From positions 18,550 to 82,549 of the forward strand of contig ONNQ01000012.1 of assembly GCA_900319245.1 (NCBI GenBank): a stretch of DNA of 64,000 nucleotides, given 5' to 3'. How positions within the stretch are numbered: the stretch's first letter is position 1; every line of letters begins with the position of its first letter. Shown here piece after piece: positions 35,991 through 45,486 of the stretch. Below the pieces are notes generated by a model that was not told where the DNA came from, made no database searches, and was given only the letters and a program-made list of their open reading frames with translations. This DNA is from an uncultured Lachnospiraceae bacterium. Lineage in GTDB: Bacteria > Bacillota > Clostridia > Lachnospirales > Lachnospiraceae. A program made the translations under genes and the position numbers.

Positions 35991-37562
35991 ATGGCAGTAA
36001 GAAACTACAATGATTGGTATTTGATCCATAAAGAAGAACTGATGAAGAAGATCGGCGCAGAGGATCATACAGCGGGAGAATCGCTGACTGCGGAGGTGGT
36101 CCGATATTCTCATCTCAAGAACCACCTGCTGGCGGAAGACCACGAGCCCGCGGATATCATCATTGCACATGACGATGATGGCAGTCTGGATGAATGCGCG
36201 GAAATTCTGATCAAGGACTATTTTGCCGCCCATCCGGAGATCAACCTGCTGTATGGCGATGAGGACAGGATCGCAGAGGACGGCGTGCATCTCGACCCCT
36301 GGTTCAAGTCGGAGTGGGCGCCGGATACATTCCTGTCGACGTTCTATTTTGGCAACGTGATCGCATTCCGTTCATCGGCCTTTGCACTGATCAATCCCGG
36401 AAAGAGGCGGACAGCGAACTATGAGAGCGCGGCGTCCCTTAGAGAGGACAGCCTCGACGAAGAGAGAGCGCGAACCAACGAGGATGACGGTCCCGTCAGA
36501 GCCTGGATCTACGGCACGCTCTGCCTCAAACTCGCACAGGCGGACGGCGGCTACACCAAGAGGCGCTCCGCCAAGTGGCAGGAGTTCCCGATCGGCCATA
36601 TTCCGGAGGTGCTCTATCACGGAGACCACAAAGTGGAGCTCTGGAACGGGAATCTCATCAAGGAGTCTCTGACAGGCCGCTACAGCGTCGATTCTGCCTA
36701 CACAAGGCTGATCAGTATCATTATTCCGAGTAAGGACAATCCCGAGATGCTGGCGCGCTGCGTTCGCTCGATTGAAAAGCATGCCTCTGTGCCCCACGAG
36801 ATCATTATCGTGGACAATGGCTCTAATGAGGTCAACAGAAGAAGAGTGCGCGAGCTGGTCGATGAGATCAACGAGGACGGCAGATGCCTCTATATCTTTA
36901 AGAGAATGGGCTTTAATATGCCTGCTTTCTATAATCTTGGCGCGCAGTACGCAAACGGCGAGATGCTTCTGTTCCTGCACGACGATATTGTGGTGCAGAA
37001 ACGAGGATGGCTGTCGCACCTTTCAGAGAAGGCCAAGCTTCCCTATGTCGGCGCAGTCGGCATGAAGCTGCTGTATCCCAGCTCCAACATCATTCAACAT
37101 GCGGGCATCACCTCCGTAGAGAGCGGGATTGTATATAAGCTGCAGTACTGCAGAAATGAGGAGTCGTATTATTTTGACTTCAACAAGGGTGTCCGCAATA
37201 TGCTGGCTATGAGCGGCGCCTGCATTATGGTCAGGGCGGAGCTTTTCAGAGAGATCGGCGGCTTTGACGAGGAGAATTTCCCCGCGTACGGCGGCGACAT
37301 TGACTTCTGCTGGAGAATTTTTGAAAAGGGCTACTACAATGTAGTCCGCAACAATATGTATCTGTTTTACTATGAGTCCTACTCTCCGGAGAACAGTAAG
37401 ACCAAGGAAGAGCGCGAGCTGCAGCGTCCCGGAGAGATCAAGCGCCTGTATGAGCTGCATCCTGAGATTTCCAGAAGGGATCCCTATTATCATCGATACC
37501 TGACCCAGGATGCCAAAGAAGCGCGTTTTAAGATCAATCTGGATGACACAAGCGTCAAATAA
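35991..37562 (+). CDS. Glycosyltransferase family 2 protein
   Basis: Protein of 523 residues from the ATG at 35991 (AGGAG ten bases upstream). A C-terminal GT-A domain (~240-460) opens with ISIIIPSKDNPEML and carries FLHDDIVV as the metal-binding DxD-type site and GGFDEENFPAYGGDIDFC as the acceptor loop. The N-terminal ~200 residues resemble the second half of another GT2 domain (IIAHDDDG, LLYGDEDRIAED) without its own start. It probably builds a surface polysaccharide, since two more GT2 genes follow. Sugar and acceptor are unknown. The start could be 35856. Confidence 0.88.
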   Translation: MAVRNYNDWYLIHKEELMKKIGAEDHTAGESLTAEVVRYSHLKNHLLAEDHEPADIIIAHDDDGSLDECAEILIKDYFAAHPEINLLYGDEDRIAEDGVHLDPWFKSEWAPDTFLSTFYFGNVIAFRSSAFALINPGKRRTANYESAASLREDSLDEERARTNEDDGPVRAWIYGTLCLKLAQADGGYTKRRSAKWQEFPIGHIPEVLYHGDHKVELWNGNLIKESLTGRYSVDSAYTRLISIIIPSKDNPEMLARCVRSIEKHASVPHEIIIVDNGSNEVNRRRVRELVDEINEDGRCLYIFKRMGFNMPAFYNLGAQYANGEMLLFLHDDIVVQKRGWLSHLSEKAKLPYVGAVGMKLLYPSSNIIQHAGITSVESGIVYKLQYCRNEESYYFDFNKGVRNMLAMSGACIMVRAELFREIGGFDEENFPAYGGDIDFCWRIFEKGYYNVVRNNMYLFYYESYSPENSKTKEERELQRPGEIKRLYELHPEISRRDPYYHRYLTQDAKEARFKINLDDTSVK

Positions 37563-37582
37563 CCTGCGTGAGGTAGCCAAAC

Positions 37583-38968
37583 GTGTCCATTTGGAGTAAT
37601 ATTGGAAACCGGCTCAATAGCGTCCGGTCAAATATCAAAGTCCCTAAGCTTGGAGAGCGTCTTCCCAAGCTGTCTTTGCCGCGTGTAAATGACATGAGCG
37701 GTGAGCGGGCAGGACGCAAGAAATATGAATACCAGGAGCCGGAGGCATCTGTCCTTCTCAATCAGCGGGCAACGTGGAACCGCCTCAAGGGAGGAGAAAA
37801 GCCGGAGGAGGCGCTGGGGGCCTCCGCATCTGTACTGAAGGTGCACCATGTGCCCTGTATCAGCGTGATCGTGACGACGTATGAACCGGTAATGCGATAT
37901 TTTGAACAGACGCTGATCTCGATCCTGTCGCAAACGTACGGCGGATTTGAACTGATCATCGCGGATACGAGCCTGAGCGCCGGCGTGAAGGACATGCTGG
38001 ACCACTACAGGGATGAGAGAATCCGCTATTACAGTGTGCCGGGCAACCGGGGCGAAGCGTCTTTGATCAATGACGCGGCGCATCTGGCCGCCGGCAATTA
38101 CATCTGCACGGTGGACGTCGGCGATCTGCTCACCAAGGACGCGCTGTTTGAGGTCTTTCTCTATATCATGCGGACCGGCGCGGAGATCCTCTATACGGAT
38201 GAGGACCACTGCGACGCGGCAGGAAAGCGATTTGACCAGCCCAACCACAAACCGGATTTTAATAAGGATTACCTGTTATCCAACAACTATATGAGACGGC
38301 TCTTAGTCATTCGAAGGGAGCTGTTTCTGGCGCTGCGCCTTCGCGACTCTTTTGACGGAGCGCTGTCCTATGATCTGATGCTCCGTGCGCCCAAGTCGGA
38401 AGTATGCCATGTGCCCCATATTCTGTATCATGTGAGCACCGCGTCCAAGGATTCCAAGAATGCAGGACGGGAGCCGGATGCAGACATCGCGGCGGAAAAG
38501 GCGGCGCTGGAGGACTACTTCAGGGTGCGCTCGATCCGGGCGACGGTGAACTACTCCGGGCGGCGCGGCATCTATAATATCCGTTACAGTCCCAATATCT
38601 TCGCCTGCCGCAGTGACGTCGGCGTGGTGGGAGGAAGGGTGCTCAGCCGCACGCACAAGGTGATCGGCGGCATGTTCGACTCCTATGGCAAAGTCATGTA
38701 CGAAGGCTGGGATGAGGCGGAAGGAGGGCCGATGAATCGCGCGCTTTGTGTACAGAACGCTTATGCGGTGGATGCGCGCTGCATGCAGGTGCGGCCGGAT
38801 CTGCGGGGCCTTTACGAAGAAATTGTGGGAAAACCCGGAGAGGAGACGCTCCGTGAATGGGAGAGAGATCCCCAGGAACTTCGCAGAAGGAGCATTCTTT
38901 TCTGCGCAAGGGTTCGTGAACTGGGATATCTCATCGTATGGGATCCCTCTTTTATTACGGTGATCTGA
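37583..38968 (+). CDS. Glycosyltransferase family 2 protein
   Basis: GT2-type protein of 461 residues. The first 95 residues are basic and polar; the GT-A domain (~95-330) begins with ISVIVTTYEPV and has the TVDVGDLLTKDAL and YTDEDHCD segments typical of bacterial surface-sugar transferases. The C-terminal ~130 residues look like the rest of a second, degenerate GT domain. The start is a GTG 20 bases after the previous stop, with GAGG upstream, so the two genes form one operon. Confidence 0.87.
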   Translation: MSIWSNIGNRLNSVRSNIKVPKLGERLPKLSLPRVNDMSGERAGRKKYEYQEPEASVLLNQRATWNRLKGGEKPEEALGASASVLKVHHVPCISVIVTTYEPVMRYFEQTLISILSQTYGGFELIIADTSLSAGVKDMLDHYRDERIRYYSVPGNRGEASLINDAAHLAAGNYICTVDVGDLLTKDALFEVFLYIMRTGAEILYTDEDHCDAAGKRFDQPNHKPDFNKDYLLSNNYMRRLLVIRRELFLALRLRDSFDGALSYDLMLRAPKSEVCHVPHILYHVSTASKDSKNAGREPDADIAAEKAALEDYFRVRSIRATVNYSGRRGIYNIRYSPNIFACRSDVGVVGGRVLSRTHKVIGGMFDSYGKVMYEGWDEAEGGPMNRALCVQNAYAVDARCMQVRPDLRGLYEEIVGKPGEETLREWERDPQELRRRSILFCARVRELGYLIVWDPSFITVI

Positions 38969-38997
38969 AGACAGAAACGAGCAAGTAGAAAGAACGG

Positions 38998-40047
38998 ATG
39001 GATAATCATATCAATCATAATTGCACATTGATCCTGCCGGTCCGCAAAGGCGGCGCGCAGCTGCGCAAGTGTCTGAAGGCGATCACAGCGGGGACCGTTG
39101 TGCCGGAAATCGTGATCATGGATTGTACGTCGGAAAAGGGAGCGCTGGACCAGATCCGCAACAGCTTCCCTTCGGTCCGTGTATTTGATATGGGCATGAA
39201 TCCCGGACGCGCCCATGCGGTGAATACGGGCATTCATATTACGAAGACGCCGTATGTCTGTGTTTTGGCACCCCGGATCCTTGTGGGCAGACACTGCATC
39301 GAGAGAATGCTGGCAGCGATGGAGAAGAACAAGAATCTGATGAGCGTTCAGGCGAAAATCCTGGCGTCTGAGGATCCGGAACGGATCAGCGGAGCGGGGT
39401 GGAACCTTTCCGCGGATGCGGCATCGTTCGTGCGCGGACAAGGCGCCAAGGCCTTTCACTATAGAAAGAGGGCCATGGTTCTAGCGGCGCAGCTGGACGC
39501 CTGCCTGTTCCGCATGGAAGCGCTGGAAACGGTGGGTATTCTGGACGAGCGCTTTTACTCGCGGCTGGAAGATCTGGACCTCGGCTACAGGGGCTGCATG
39601 GCCGGATTTGACAACCTCTACGAGCCCTCCGCCGTATGCAGAGAGATGGAAAGCGAGCGCAGCAGCGACTTTTACAGGCAGATGGAAATTGGGAATCAGA
39701 TCTATTTCCGCTATAAGCACGGTTTGGGTGACCCGGGCAAAGCCCTTCGGTCTCTGCTCCATCGAAAGGATCCGGGCTATGAAACGGCCGTGCAAAGAGG
39801 CGCTATGTTGTGCTTCCAGGCGGAGATGGAGATGATGGAACGCACGGAGCTCGCCATGACAGTGACCAAACAGACGCTTCCGGAGGAGTTCTGTATGGAA
39901 GTCAAGGATGAGGCGGTGCGCAAGGTATTTCCCCTGTATCTGGGTGAGAGAAGCGAGGCGTCGCCGGCCGACATTCCGGATCTTCTGAAAATGAGGCTCC
40001 GGATGGCCGTGGGAACAGCCGACAGGATCCGGAATTTGCTGCGTTAA
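38998..40047 (+). CDS. Glycosyltransferase family 2 protein
   Basis: Third GT2 protein of the cluster, 349 residues, with a single GT-A domain (~1-235): NCTLILPVRKGGAQL, IMDCTSEKG, and the later VGILDERFYSRLEDLDLGYR acceptor-side loop. The usual DxD is less clear: the site reads VLAPRILV. The rest is helical. It starts 29 bases after the previous stop. Low similarity to a standard metal site makes activity less certain than for the two preceding genes. Confidence 0.82.
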   Translation: MDNHINHNCTLILPVRKGGAQLRKCLKAITAGTVVPEIVIMDCTSEKGALDQIRNSFPSVRVFDMGMNPGRAHAVNTGIHITKTPYVCVLAPRILVGRHCIERMLAAMEKNKNLMSVQAKILASEDPERISGAGWNLSADAASFVRGQGAKAFHYRKRAMVLAAQLDACLFRMEALETVGILDERFYSRLEDLDLGYRGCMAGFDNLYEPSAVCREMESERSSDFYRQMEIGNQIYFRYKHGLGDPGKALRSLLHRKDPGYETAVQRGAMLCFQAEMEMMERTELAMTVTKQTLPEEFCMEVKDEAVRKVFPLYLGERSEASPADIPDLLKMRLRMAVGTADRIRNLLR

Positions 40048-40196
40048 TTTGAAATAATCTGAATATTGCGCGAATTTGAGCCAAAGTCTAACAATACGGC
40101 ACAGGGCTCTTGCGAGCCCGAAACGATTGTAAATGGACCCGGATAATGATATTATGGGTGAGACGAGATAACCGATAACAAGATATTGAGGTTTGT

Positions 40197-40919
40197 ATGA
40201 TCGCGGGCGCAATGGCCCGCCTTGAAAGAAGCGCAGAGCGCTTTCAAACGGGGTTAAGAATGAACGATTCATCCGCATTATGGAATTACAATAATACAGT
40301 ACCCAAGGTCGACTTCACAAATCCGGATGAGATGATCCGGGCAAACGGCGCGGCAGAAGCCGCCCAGACAGACCGTCTCAAAGCGGAAGTGGAAGACTAC
40401 TCCAAGACGCTCACAGAACTTCGCGAGCTCTATGAGAAGAACAATGAGCTGGTGCAAAAGCTGCAGTTCATGAACCGCAATACGACCGATGGGATTCGGA
40501 CACTGATCGAGGATAACAACCGGCAGATCGCCGAGAAGCTCAGCGCACTCGAGGAATGGGACCACAATGCATTCCGCGAGGAGATGAAGACTTCCATCAG
40601 CGACGCCACGGACAAGATCATGGGATCGATCCGGGAATCCAATGGCGCGGCCCAGGATCTCTTCCGGGAATCCAATGACTTCCAGCACAGAGACAATGTG
40701 CGTGTCTACAGAAACGTGCAGGCGTCTGTGATCGCAGAGCTCTCCAGACAGACAGCTGAGCTCACACAGAGACTGGACGTGATCCAGAAGCAGTCCGAGC
40801 CGGATCAGGGCCAGACACTGATGCAGAAGGTCTCCTTGGGGCTTCTGATCGCGGTCATGGTCTTGCAGGTTCTGGAGGGAGCGGGTCTGATCGCGATCCT
40901 CACGGGCATGATCCACTGA
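40197..40919 (+). CDS. Coiled-coil protein with C-terminal membrane helix
   Basis: Unknown protein of 240 residues. A long helical, coiled-coil-like region (~50-205, with ELRELYEKNNELVQKLQ and repeated Glu/Gln/Arg) is followed by one hydrophobic segment at the end (LLIAVMVLQVLEGAGLIAI), giving a tail-anchored layout. Two starts are possible: ATG at 40197 with GAGG, or 40260 (MNDSSALW). The region between them can fold as a TTGAAAG/CTTTCAA hairpin. Next to three glycosyltransferases it may organise polymer assembly at the membrane; this is inference. Confidence 0.75.
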   Translation: MIAGAMARLERSAERFQTGLRMNDSSALWNYNNTVPKVDFTNPDEMIRANGAAEAAQTDRLKAEVEDYSKTLTELRELYEKNNELVQKLQFMNRNTTDGIRTLIEDNNRQIAEKLSALEEWDHNAFREEMKTSISDATDKIMGSIRESNGAAQDLFRESNDFQHRDNVRVYRNVQASVIAELSRQTAELTQRLDVIQKQSEPDQGQTLMQKVSLGLLIAVMVLQVLEGAGLIAILTGMIH

Positions 40920-40967
40920 GCAGGACTTTACAGAGTAAAGAATGAGGACAAGAAGATAGGACGGCAA

Positions 40968-41618
40968 ATGGGAAGACAGAATTGGAGAGCTTCCAATATG
41001 CTCTATCCTGTACCGGCAGTCCTTGTCGGCTGCAGGGATGAAAATGGGGAGGACAACCTGATGACCGCCGCCTGGGTGGGTACGATCTGCAGTGATCCTG
41101 TCATGGTGTCTGTATCGATCCGCAAGGAGCGGTATTCCCACGATATTATTGAACAAACAGGCGAATTTACGCTCAGCCTCACAACAACGGCACTGGCCCG
41201 TGCCACAGATTACTGTGGCGTCCGGTCAGGCAGAGACAGGGACAAGTTCAGCGACATGAATCTCACGCCGCTGGCATCCACGAAGATCAGCGCGCCGGGC
41301 GTTTCAGAGAGTCCGGTCGTACTGGAGTGCAAGGTCAGGCAGATCATGAGACTGGGCAGTCACGATATGTTCATCGCGGATGTGGTGAATGTGAGTGTGG
41401 ACGAGGCGTTATTAAGTCCAAACGGGAGACTGGAACTGGAGCGGGCCGATCTGATCGCCTATTCCCATGGAGAGTACTATGAACTGGGAAAGAAGATCGG
41501 AACATTTGGCTATTCGGTTCGCAAAAAGCCCGTATCGGGGAAAGCCGGATCTGCCGGCAAGGGTGTGAAGAAGCACCCGGGGGGCCCTAAAAAGGCCAAA
41601 CTTCATAAAAAACAATAA
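40968..41618 (+). CDS. Flavin reductase-like (FMN-binding split barrel) protein
   Basis: Protein of 216 residues of the flavin reductase group that binds FMN. LYPVPAVLVGCRDENG and TAAWVGTICSDPVMVSVSIRK near the N-terminus are the typical FMN-binding strands; DYCGVRSGRDRDKF follows. The C-terminal ~30 residues are Lys/Gly-rich. Members reduce flavin or a small substrate with NAD(P)H, or are of unknown role. It stands between the coiled-coil gene and murA. Confidence 0.88.
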   Translation: MGRQNWRASNMLYPVPAVLVGCRDENGEDNLMTAAWVGTICSDPVMVSVSIRKERYSHDIIEQTGEFTLSLTTTALARATDYCGVRSGRDRDKFSDMNLTPLASTKISAPGVSESPVVLECKVRQIMRLGSHDMFIADVVNVSVDEALLSPNGRLELERADLIAYSHGEYYELGKKIGTFGYSVRKKPVSGKAGSAGKGVKKHPGGPKKAKLHKKQ

Positions 41619-41728
41619 ATATCGACTTTCCGATGCAGTATTTTGTCGTCAATGTGTCAGTTGACACCAGATGCACACGGGAGTATCATCTCGATACTGC
41701 AAAAAAGCGATTGAAACAGAGGGACGGT

Positions 41729-43024
41729 ATGGAACATTATATTGTCAAAGGCGGAAACTCCCTGTCCGGAGAGGTAGAGATTGCAGGTGCGAAGAATGCG
41801 GCGCTCGCAATTCTGGCAGCTTCGATCATGACAAACGAGACTGTGACGGTGGAAAATGTGCCGGATGTCAGCGATATTCGCGCGATTTTGAAAACGATCG
41901 AAGTCATCGGGGGCTATGTAGAGAAGATCGATCGTCACACCTTCCGGATCAACGGATCAAGCATCAATAAGGAAGCACCTGTAGACAACGAATACGTTAG
42001 AAAGATCAGAGGATCGTATTATCTGATCGGCTCACTCCTTGGCAAATACAGGATGGCTTCTGTGGCGCTTCCCGGCGGCTGCAACATCGGGCTTCGCCCG
42101 ATCGACCAGCACATCAAGGGATTTAAAGCGCTTGGCGCGACAGTCCGACTTGCCTCGGGCAGAGTGGACGCAAGGGCAGAGCGACTGATCGGTGCGCATA
42201 TTTATATGGACGTCGTTTCCGTAGGCGCTACCATCAATATCATCATGGCAGCGGTCATGGCGGAAGGCAACACGACCATTGAGAACGCAGCGAAAGAGCC
42301 GCACGTGGTTGATCTGGCCAACTTCCTCAACAGTATGGGCGCACGGATTAAGGGCGCCGGCACGGACGTCATTCGTATTAAGGGCGTCAGCAGTCTGCAC
42401 GGAACGAATTATTCCATTATTCCGGACCAGATTGAAGCCGGTACGTTCATGTTCGCGGCGGCTGCGACAAAGGGCGACGTCACGATCAAGAATGTCATTC
42501 CCAAGCACCTCGAGCCCATGTCAGCCAAGCTCCTTGAGATCGGCTGTCAGATCGAGGAATCGGATGATATGCTCCGCGTTGTCGCGACGAGAAGACTCGG
42601 ACGCACCAATGTCAAGACCCTTCCATATCCCGGATTTCCTACGGACATGCAGCCGCAGATCACGGCTGTGCTCGGTCTTTCCAAGGGAATCAGCATCGTG
42701 ACGGAGAGTATCTTCGAGAATCGCTTCAAATATGTCGACGAGCTGACCAAGATGGGCGCCAGTATCACGGTAGAAGGCAATACGGCGATCATCGACGGCG
42801 TTGAGCAGTATACAGGCGCGCATCTGAGTTCACCGGACCTGCGCGCAGGCGCGGCCCTTGTGATCGCAGCGCTGGCGTCGGATGACTACAGTGAAATCTT
42901 CGATATCCAGTATATTGAGAGAGGATATGAGGATTTCCCGGAGAAGCTTCGGAGGATTGGTGCACATATCGAGAAGATCGATTCGGAAGAAGAGAAGCGC
43001 AAATTTATGTTTATAGTCGGTTGA
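41729..43024 (+). CDS. murA: UDP-N-acetylglucosamine 1-carboxyvinyltransferase
   Basis: First committed enzyme of peptidoglycan synthesis, 431 residues, adding enolpyruvate from PEP to UDP-GlcNAc. The N-terminus GGNSLSGEVEIAGAKNAAL and the catalytic Cys loop LPGGCNIGLRPIDQH (the Cys that fosfomycin attacks) are present. The start at 41729 follows GAGGG; the 32 codons upstream in frame are not part of the family. The FMN riboswitch begins 60 bases after its stop. Confidence 0.97.
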   Translation: MEHYIVKGGNSLSGEVEIAGAKNAALAILAASIMTNETVTVENVPDVSDIRAILKTIEVIGGYVEKIDRHTFRINGSSINKEAPVDNEYVRKIRGSYYLIGSLLGKYRMASVALPGGCNIGLRPIDQHIKGFKALGATVRLASGRVDARAERLIGAHIYMDVVSVGATINIIMAAVMAEGNTTIENAAKEPHVVDLANFLNSMGARIKGAGTDVIRIKGVSSLHGTNYSIIPDQIEAGTFMFAAAATKGDVTIKNVIPKHLEPMSAKLLEIGCQIEESDDMLRVVATRRLGRTNVKTLPYPGFPTDMQPQITAVLGLSKGISIVTESIFENRFKYVDELTKMGASITVEGNTAIIDGVEQYTGAHLSSPDLRAGAALVIAALASDDYSEIFDIQYIERGYEDFPEKLRRIGAHIEKIDSEEEKRKFMFIVG

Positions 43025-43083
43025 TCGCGCTTTACAACCTATATTTGCGGTACTATAATGAACAAGTAATGAAATAACCATGA

Positions 43084-43194
43084 TGTTTTTCGGGGCAGGG
43101 TGCAATTCCCTACTGGCGGTAAAGTCCGCGACCCGCTTCGGCGGCTGACCCGGTGTAACTCCGGGACCAACAGTATAGTCTGGATGGAAGAACA
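43084..43194 (+). ncRNA. FMN riboswitch (RFN element)
   Basis: The conserved core blocks are seen in order: TTCGGGGCAGGGTG, AATTCCCTACTGGCGG, the variable stem, ACTCCGGGACC, then CAGTATAGTCTGGATGG. The closing stem P1 is TGTTTTTC (43084-43091) with GAAGAACA (43187-43194), including one G-U pair. FMN binding is known to shut such leaders off; here a terminator follows and then ribU. Confidence 0.96.
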
Positions 43195-43257
43195 AACTTC
43201 TGGTTTTGTGCAGAGATGATGAAATGAACGTCTCAATCTGCCGGTTTGCATGGTATG

Positions 43258-43286
43258 CCCCGTACGTATTTGCGTGCGGGGTTTTT
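43258..43286 (+). terminator. Expression-platform terminator of the FMN riboswitch
   Basis: CCCCGTACG/CGTGCGGGG (one G-U pair) with a 6-base loop is followed by TTTTT. This places riboswitch control at transcription termination before ribU. Confidence 0.88.
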
Positions 43287-43410
43287 GTATTGATCAACCG
43301 GCAGCAAGAGATCCATGGGCAGCAAACCTCCGTATGAGACTGGAAACCGTAAAACAGGTCGTCCGTTTGATCGGACAGGAAAATTCACGATTCATAAGGA
43401 GGAAAGAGCG

Positions 43411-44166
43411 ATGAATGGATTCTTTGGCGCAGTGAAGGACAATGCAGGATTTGTAGGCGTGTGCCTTGTGGCTGTTGTTGTGATGGTTGCGATCGCATAC
43501 GGATTTGAGAAGGCGGCCAAGAAGGTCAACGGGGATACAGACAGAGTCCTCGCGACAAGAAAAGTGGTTATGATCGGCATGTTTGCGGCGATTTCGGGTA
43601 TCCTCTATTGCTTCGACTTTGCCCTTCCCATCGCACCTTCTTTTTACAAGCTGGACTTCAGCGAGCTCCCGGCCCTGATCGCGGGTTTTGCGTTTGGCCC
43701 TGTCGCTGGCGTGCTTGTGGAGTTCATTAAGGAAATCGTAAAGCTGCTTCTCAAGTCGACTTCCACCGCGTTCGTCGGCGACCTGGCCAATTTCCTGATC
43801 GGCTGCATGCTGGTGCTGCCCGCATCCGTCATCTATCAGTTCCACAAATCCAAGAGAAGCGCGCTGATCGGCTGCGCAGTCGGCACGGTGGTCATGACCG
43901 TGTTCGGAACATGGTTTAACGCAGTCTACCTGCTTCCCACATTTGCCAAGCTTTATGGTATGCCTCTGGACGCCATTCTCGGCATGGGCGCCGCGATCAA
44001 CGCTGGCGTCAAGGATATCACATCTTTCGTGATCCTGATGGTTGCGCCGATCAATATCATCAAGGGCGTGGGCATTTCGGCGATCACAATGCTCGTCTAC
44101 AAGAAGCTGAGCCCGATCATCAAGTACGGAAATACGCCGCAGGAGAGCGTCAAGGCGGCAGATTGA
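43411..44166 (+). CDS. ribU: Riboflavin ECF transporter substrate-binding subunit RibU
   Basis: S component of an energy-coupling-factor transporter, 251 residues, taking up riboflavin. The core (~55-240) has six hydrophobic segments with MIGMFAAISGILYCFDF, the FYKLDFSELPALIAGFAFGP motif and GTWFNAVYLLPTFAKLY, as in RibU. The FMN riboswitch upstream supports the call. An extra membrane helix at ~10-30 before a short loop is not part of the usual ~190-residue protein. AAGGAGG precedes the ATG at 43411. The shared ECF module must be encoded elsewhere. Confidence 0.95.
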   Translation: MNGFFGAVKDNAGFVGVCLVAVVVMVAIAYGFEKAAKKVNGDTDRVLATRKVVMIGMFAAISGILYCFDFALPIAPSFYKLDFSELPALIAGFAFGPVAGVLVEFIKEIVKLLLKSTSTAFVGDLANFLIGCMLVLPASVIYQFHKSKRSALIGCAVGTVVMTVFGTWFNAVYLLPTFAKLYGMPLDAILGMGAAINAGVKDITSFVILMVAPINIIKGVGISAITMLVYKKLSPIIKYGNTPQESVKAAD

Positions 44167-44217
44167 AACATTTGGATACAAGATAGGCTTTTCTTTGAAA
44201 CAAATTGTGGTATTATG

Positions 44218-44243
44218 AGAGCGCTGTGCTTACAGCGCTCTTT
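44218..44243 (+). terminator. Intrinsic terminator after ribU
   Basis: A 10-bp perfect stem AGAGCGCTGT/ACAGCGCTCT with a 4-base loop is followed by TT and a T-rich GCTTGTTTT. Confidence 0.7.
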
Positions 44244-44272
44244 GCTTGTTTTACACCTGTAATTGTGAAATA

Positions 44273-44734
44273 ATGGATAGTATGAATAGAACAAAGAATA
44301 TTACAGAAACATATTCCACAGAGGCTACGGCCCAAATCGCATATCAGATGGCGGCTGATGCCAGGCCCGGTCAGGTCTTTGCCCTGATCGGTGATCTTGG
44401 CGTGGGAAAGACTGTGTTTACGAAGGGATTTGCCGAGGGACTCGGCATTGATGAACCGGTGAGTTCGCCCACCTTCACCATTCTGCAGATTTATGAGGAG
44501 GGAAGACTTCCTCTTTATCATTTCGACGTCTACCGGATCGAAGAGCCCGAGGAAATGGAGGAGGTTGGCTTCGATGAATACGTGGACGGGGACGGCGTCT
44601 GCCTGATCGAATGGGCAAACAGGATTGAGGAGATCCTGCCGGCGGACACGATCTATATCGTGATCGAGAAGGACCTCAGCAAAGGATTGGACTACAGAAA
44701 GATCACAGTGGTCAGACCCGGAGCGGCCGACTGA
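44273..44734 (+). CDS. tsaE: tRNA threonylcarbamoyladenosine biosynthesis ATPase TsaE
   Basis: Small P-loop protein of 153 residues needed for t6A formation at tRNA position 37. Walker A GDLGVGKT, the SSPTFTILQIYEE segment and LYHFDVYRIEEPEE are family hallmarks. The start is uncertain because neither ATG (44273, 44282) has a good ribosome site; TTG at 44246 is unlikely. TsaB follows 29 bases later. TsaE works with the TsaB-TsaD pair; both are in this run. Confidence 0.94.
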   Translation: MDSMNRTKNITETYSTEATAQIAYQMAADARPGQVFALIGDLGVGKTVFTKGFAEGLGIDEPVSSPTFTILQIYEEGRLPLYHFDVYRIEEPEEMEEVGFDEYVDGDGVCLIEWANRIEEILPADTIYIVIEKDLSKGLDYRKITVVRPGAAD

Positions 44735-44763
44735 CCCTGCGCAGACGAAAGGAAAGCGTACAG

Positions 44764-45486
44764 ATGAAGATACTAGCAATTGAGGCGTCCGGCCCTGTGG
44801 CGGGCTGCGCCCTGCTCGAGGACGGAACCCTCACAGCGGAATACAGCGTACAATATAAGAAAAAGCACTCCCAGAGTCTTGTGCCGATGCTGCAGGAGAT
44901 GAAGGAAATGGTGGACCTGGATCTCTCCTCGATCGATTTCATTGCAGTGACAGCCGGCCCCGGGTCTTTTACAGGCCTTCGGATCGGCGCGGCGACGGTG
45001 AAAGGCCTTGGCCTTGCGCTGGACAAGCCGGTATTGCCGGTTCCCACAGTGGATTCCCTGGCATGCGGCCTGTACGGAACAGACCGCGTGATCTGCCCGC
45101 TCATGGACGCGAGAAGGCAGCAGGTCTACACGGGTATTTATGAAAACAAAGACGGACTAAAGGTCCTGGAGCCGCAATGCGTGACGGCACTCACCGAGAT
45201 CACAGCCAAACTCAACACACTGGGCAAAGAAGTGATCTTTGTAGGCGATGGCGTGCCGGTCAATGAAGAGGCGCTCAAGGAACAGATGCAGGTCCCCTAT
45301 CTGCTCGCACCGGCCCACCTAAGTCGCCAGCGCGCGGCTTCAACGGCTGTGAGAGCGGCGCAGATCTATGCGGAAATGGGAGAGGCAGCGCTGGTCACAG
45401 CGGATGACTTCAGACCCGAGTATCTCAGGATCCCGCAGGCAGAGCGTGAACGCGGCGACAAGCGCAACTACAAAGTATTTGTCTGA
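44764..45486 (+). CDS. tsaB: tRNA threonylcarbamoyladenosine biosynthesis protein TsaB
   Basis: Non-catalytic partner of TsaD, 240 residues, of the ASKHA fold. ILAIEASGPVAGCALL and FIAVTAGPGSFTGLRIGAAT are the conserved nucleotide-fold strands. It lacks the HxxxH metal site of TsaD, as expected. A GAAAGGAAAG site precedes the ATG. The stop codon lies in the first copy of a 13-bp tandem repeat. Confidence 0.95.
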   Translation: MKILAIEASGPVAGCALLEDGTLTAEYSVQYKKKHSQSLVPMLQEMKEMVDLDLSSIDFIAVTAGPGSFTGLRIGAATVKGLGLALDKPVLPVPTVDSLACGLYGTDRVICPLMDARRQQVYTGIYENKDGLKVLEPQCVTALTEITAKLNTLGKEVIFVGDGVPVNEEALKEQMQVPYLLAPAHLSRQRAASTAVRAAQIYAEMGEAALVTADDFRPEYLRIPQAERERGDKRNYKVFV

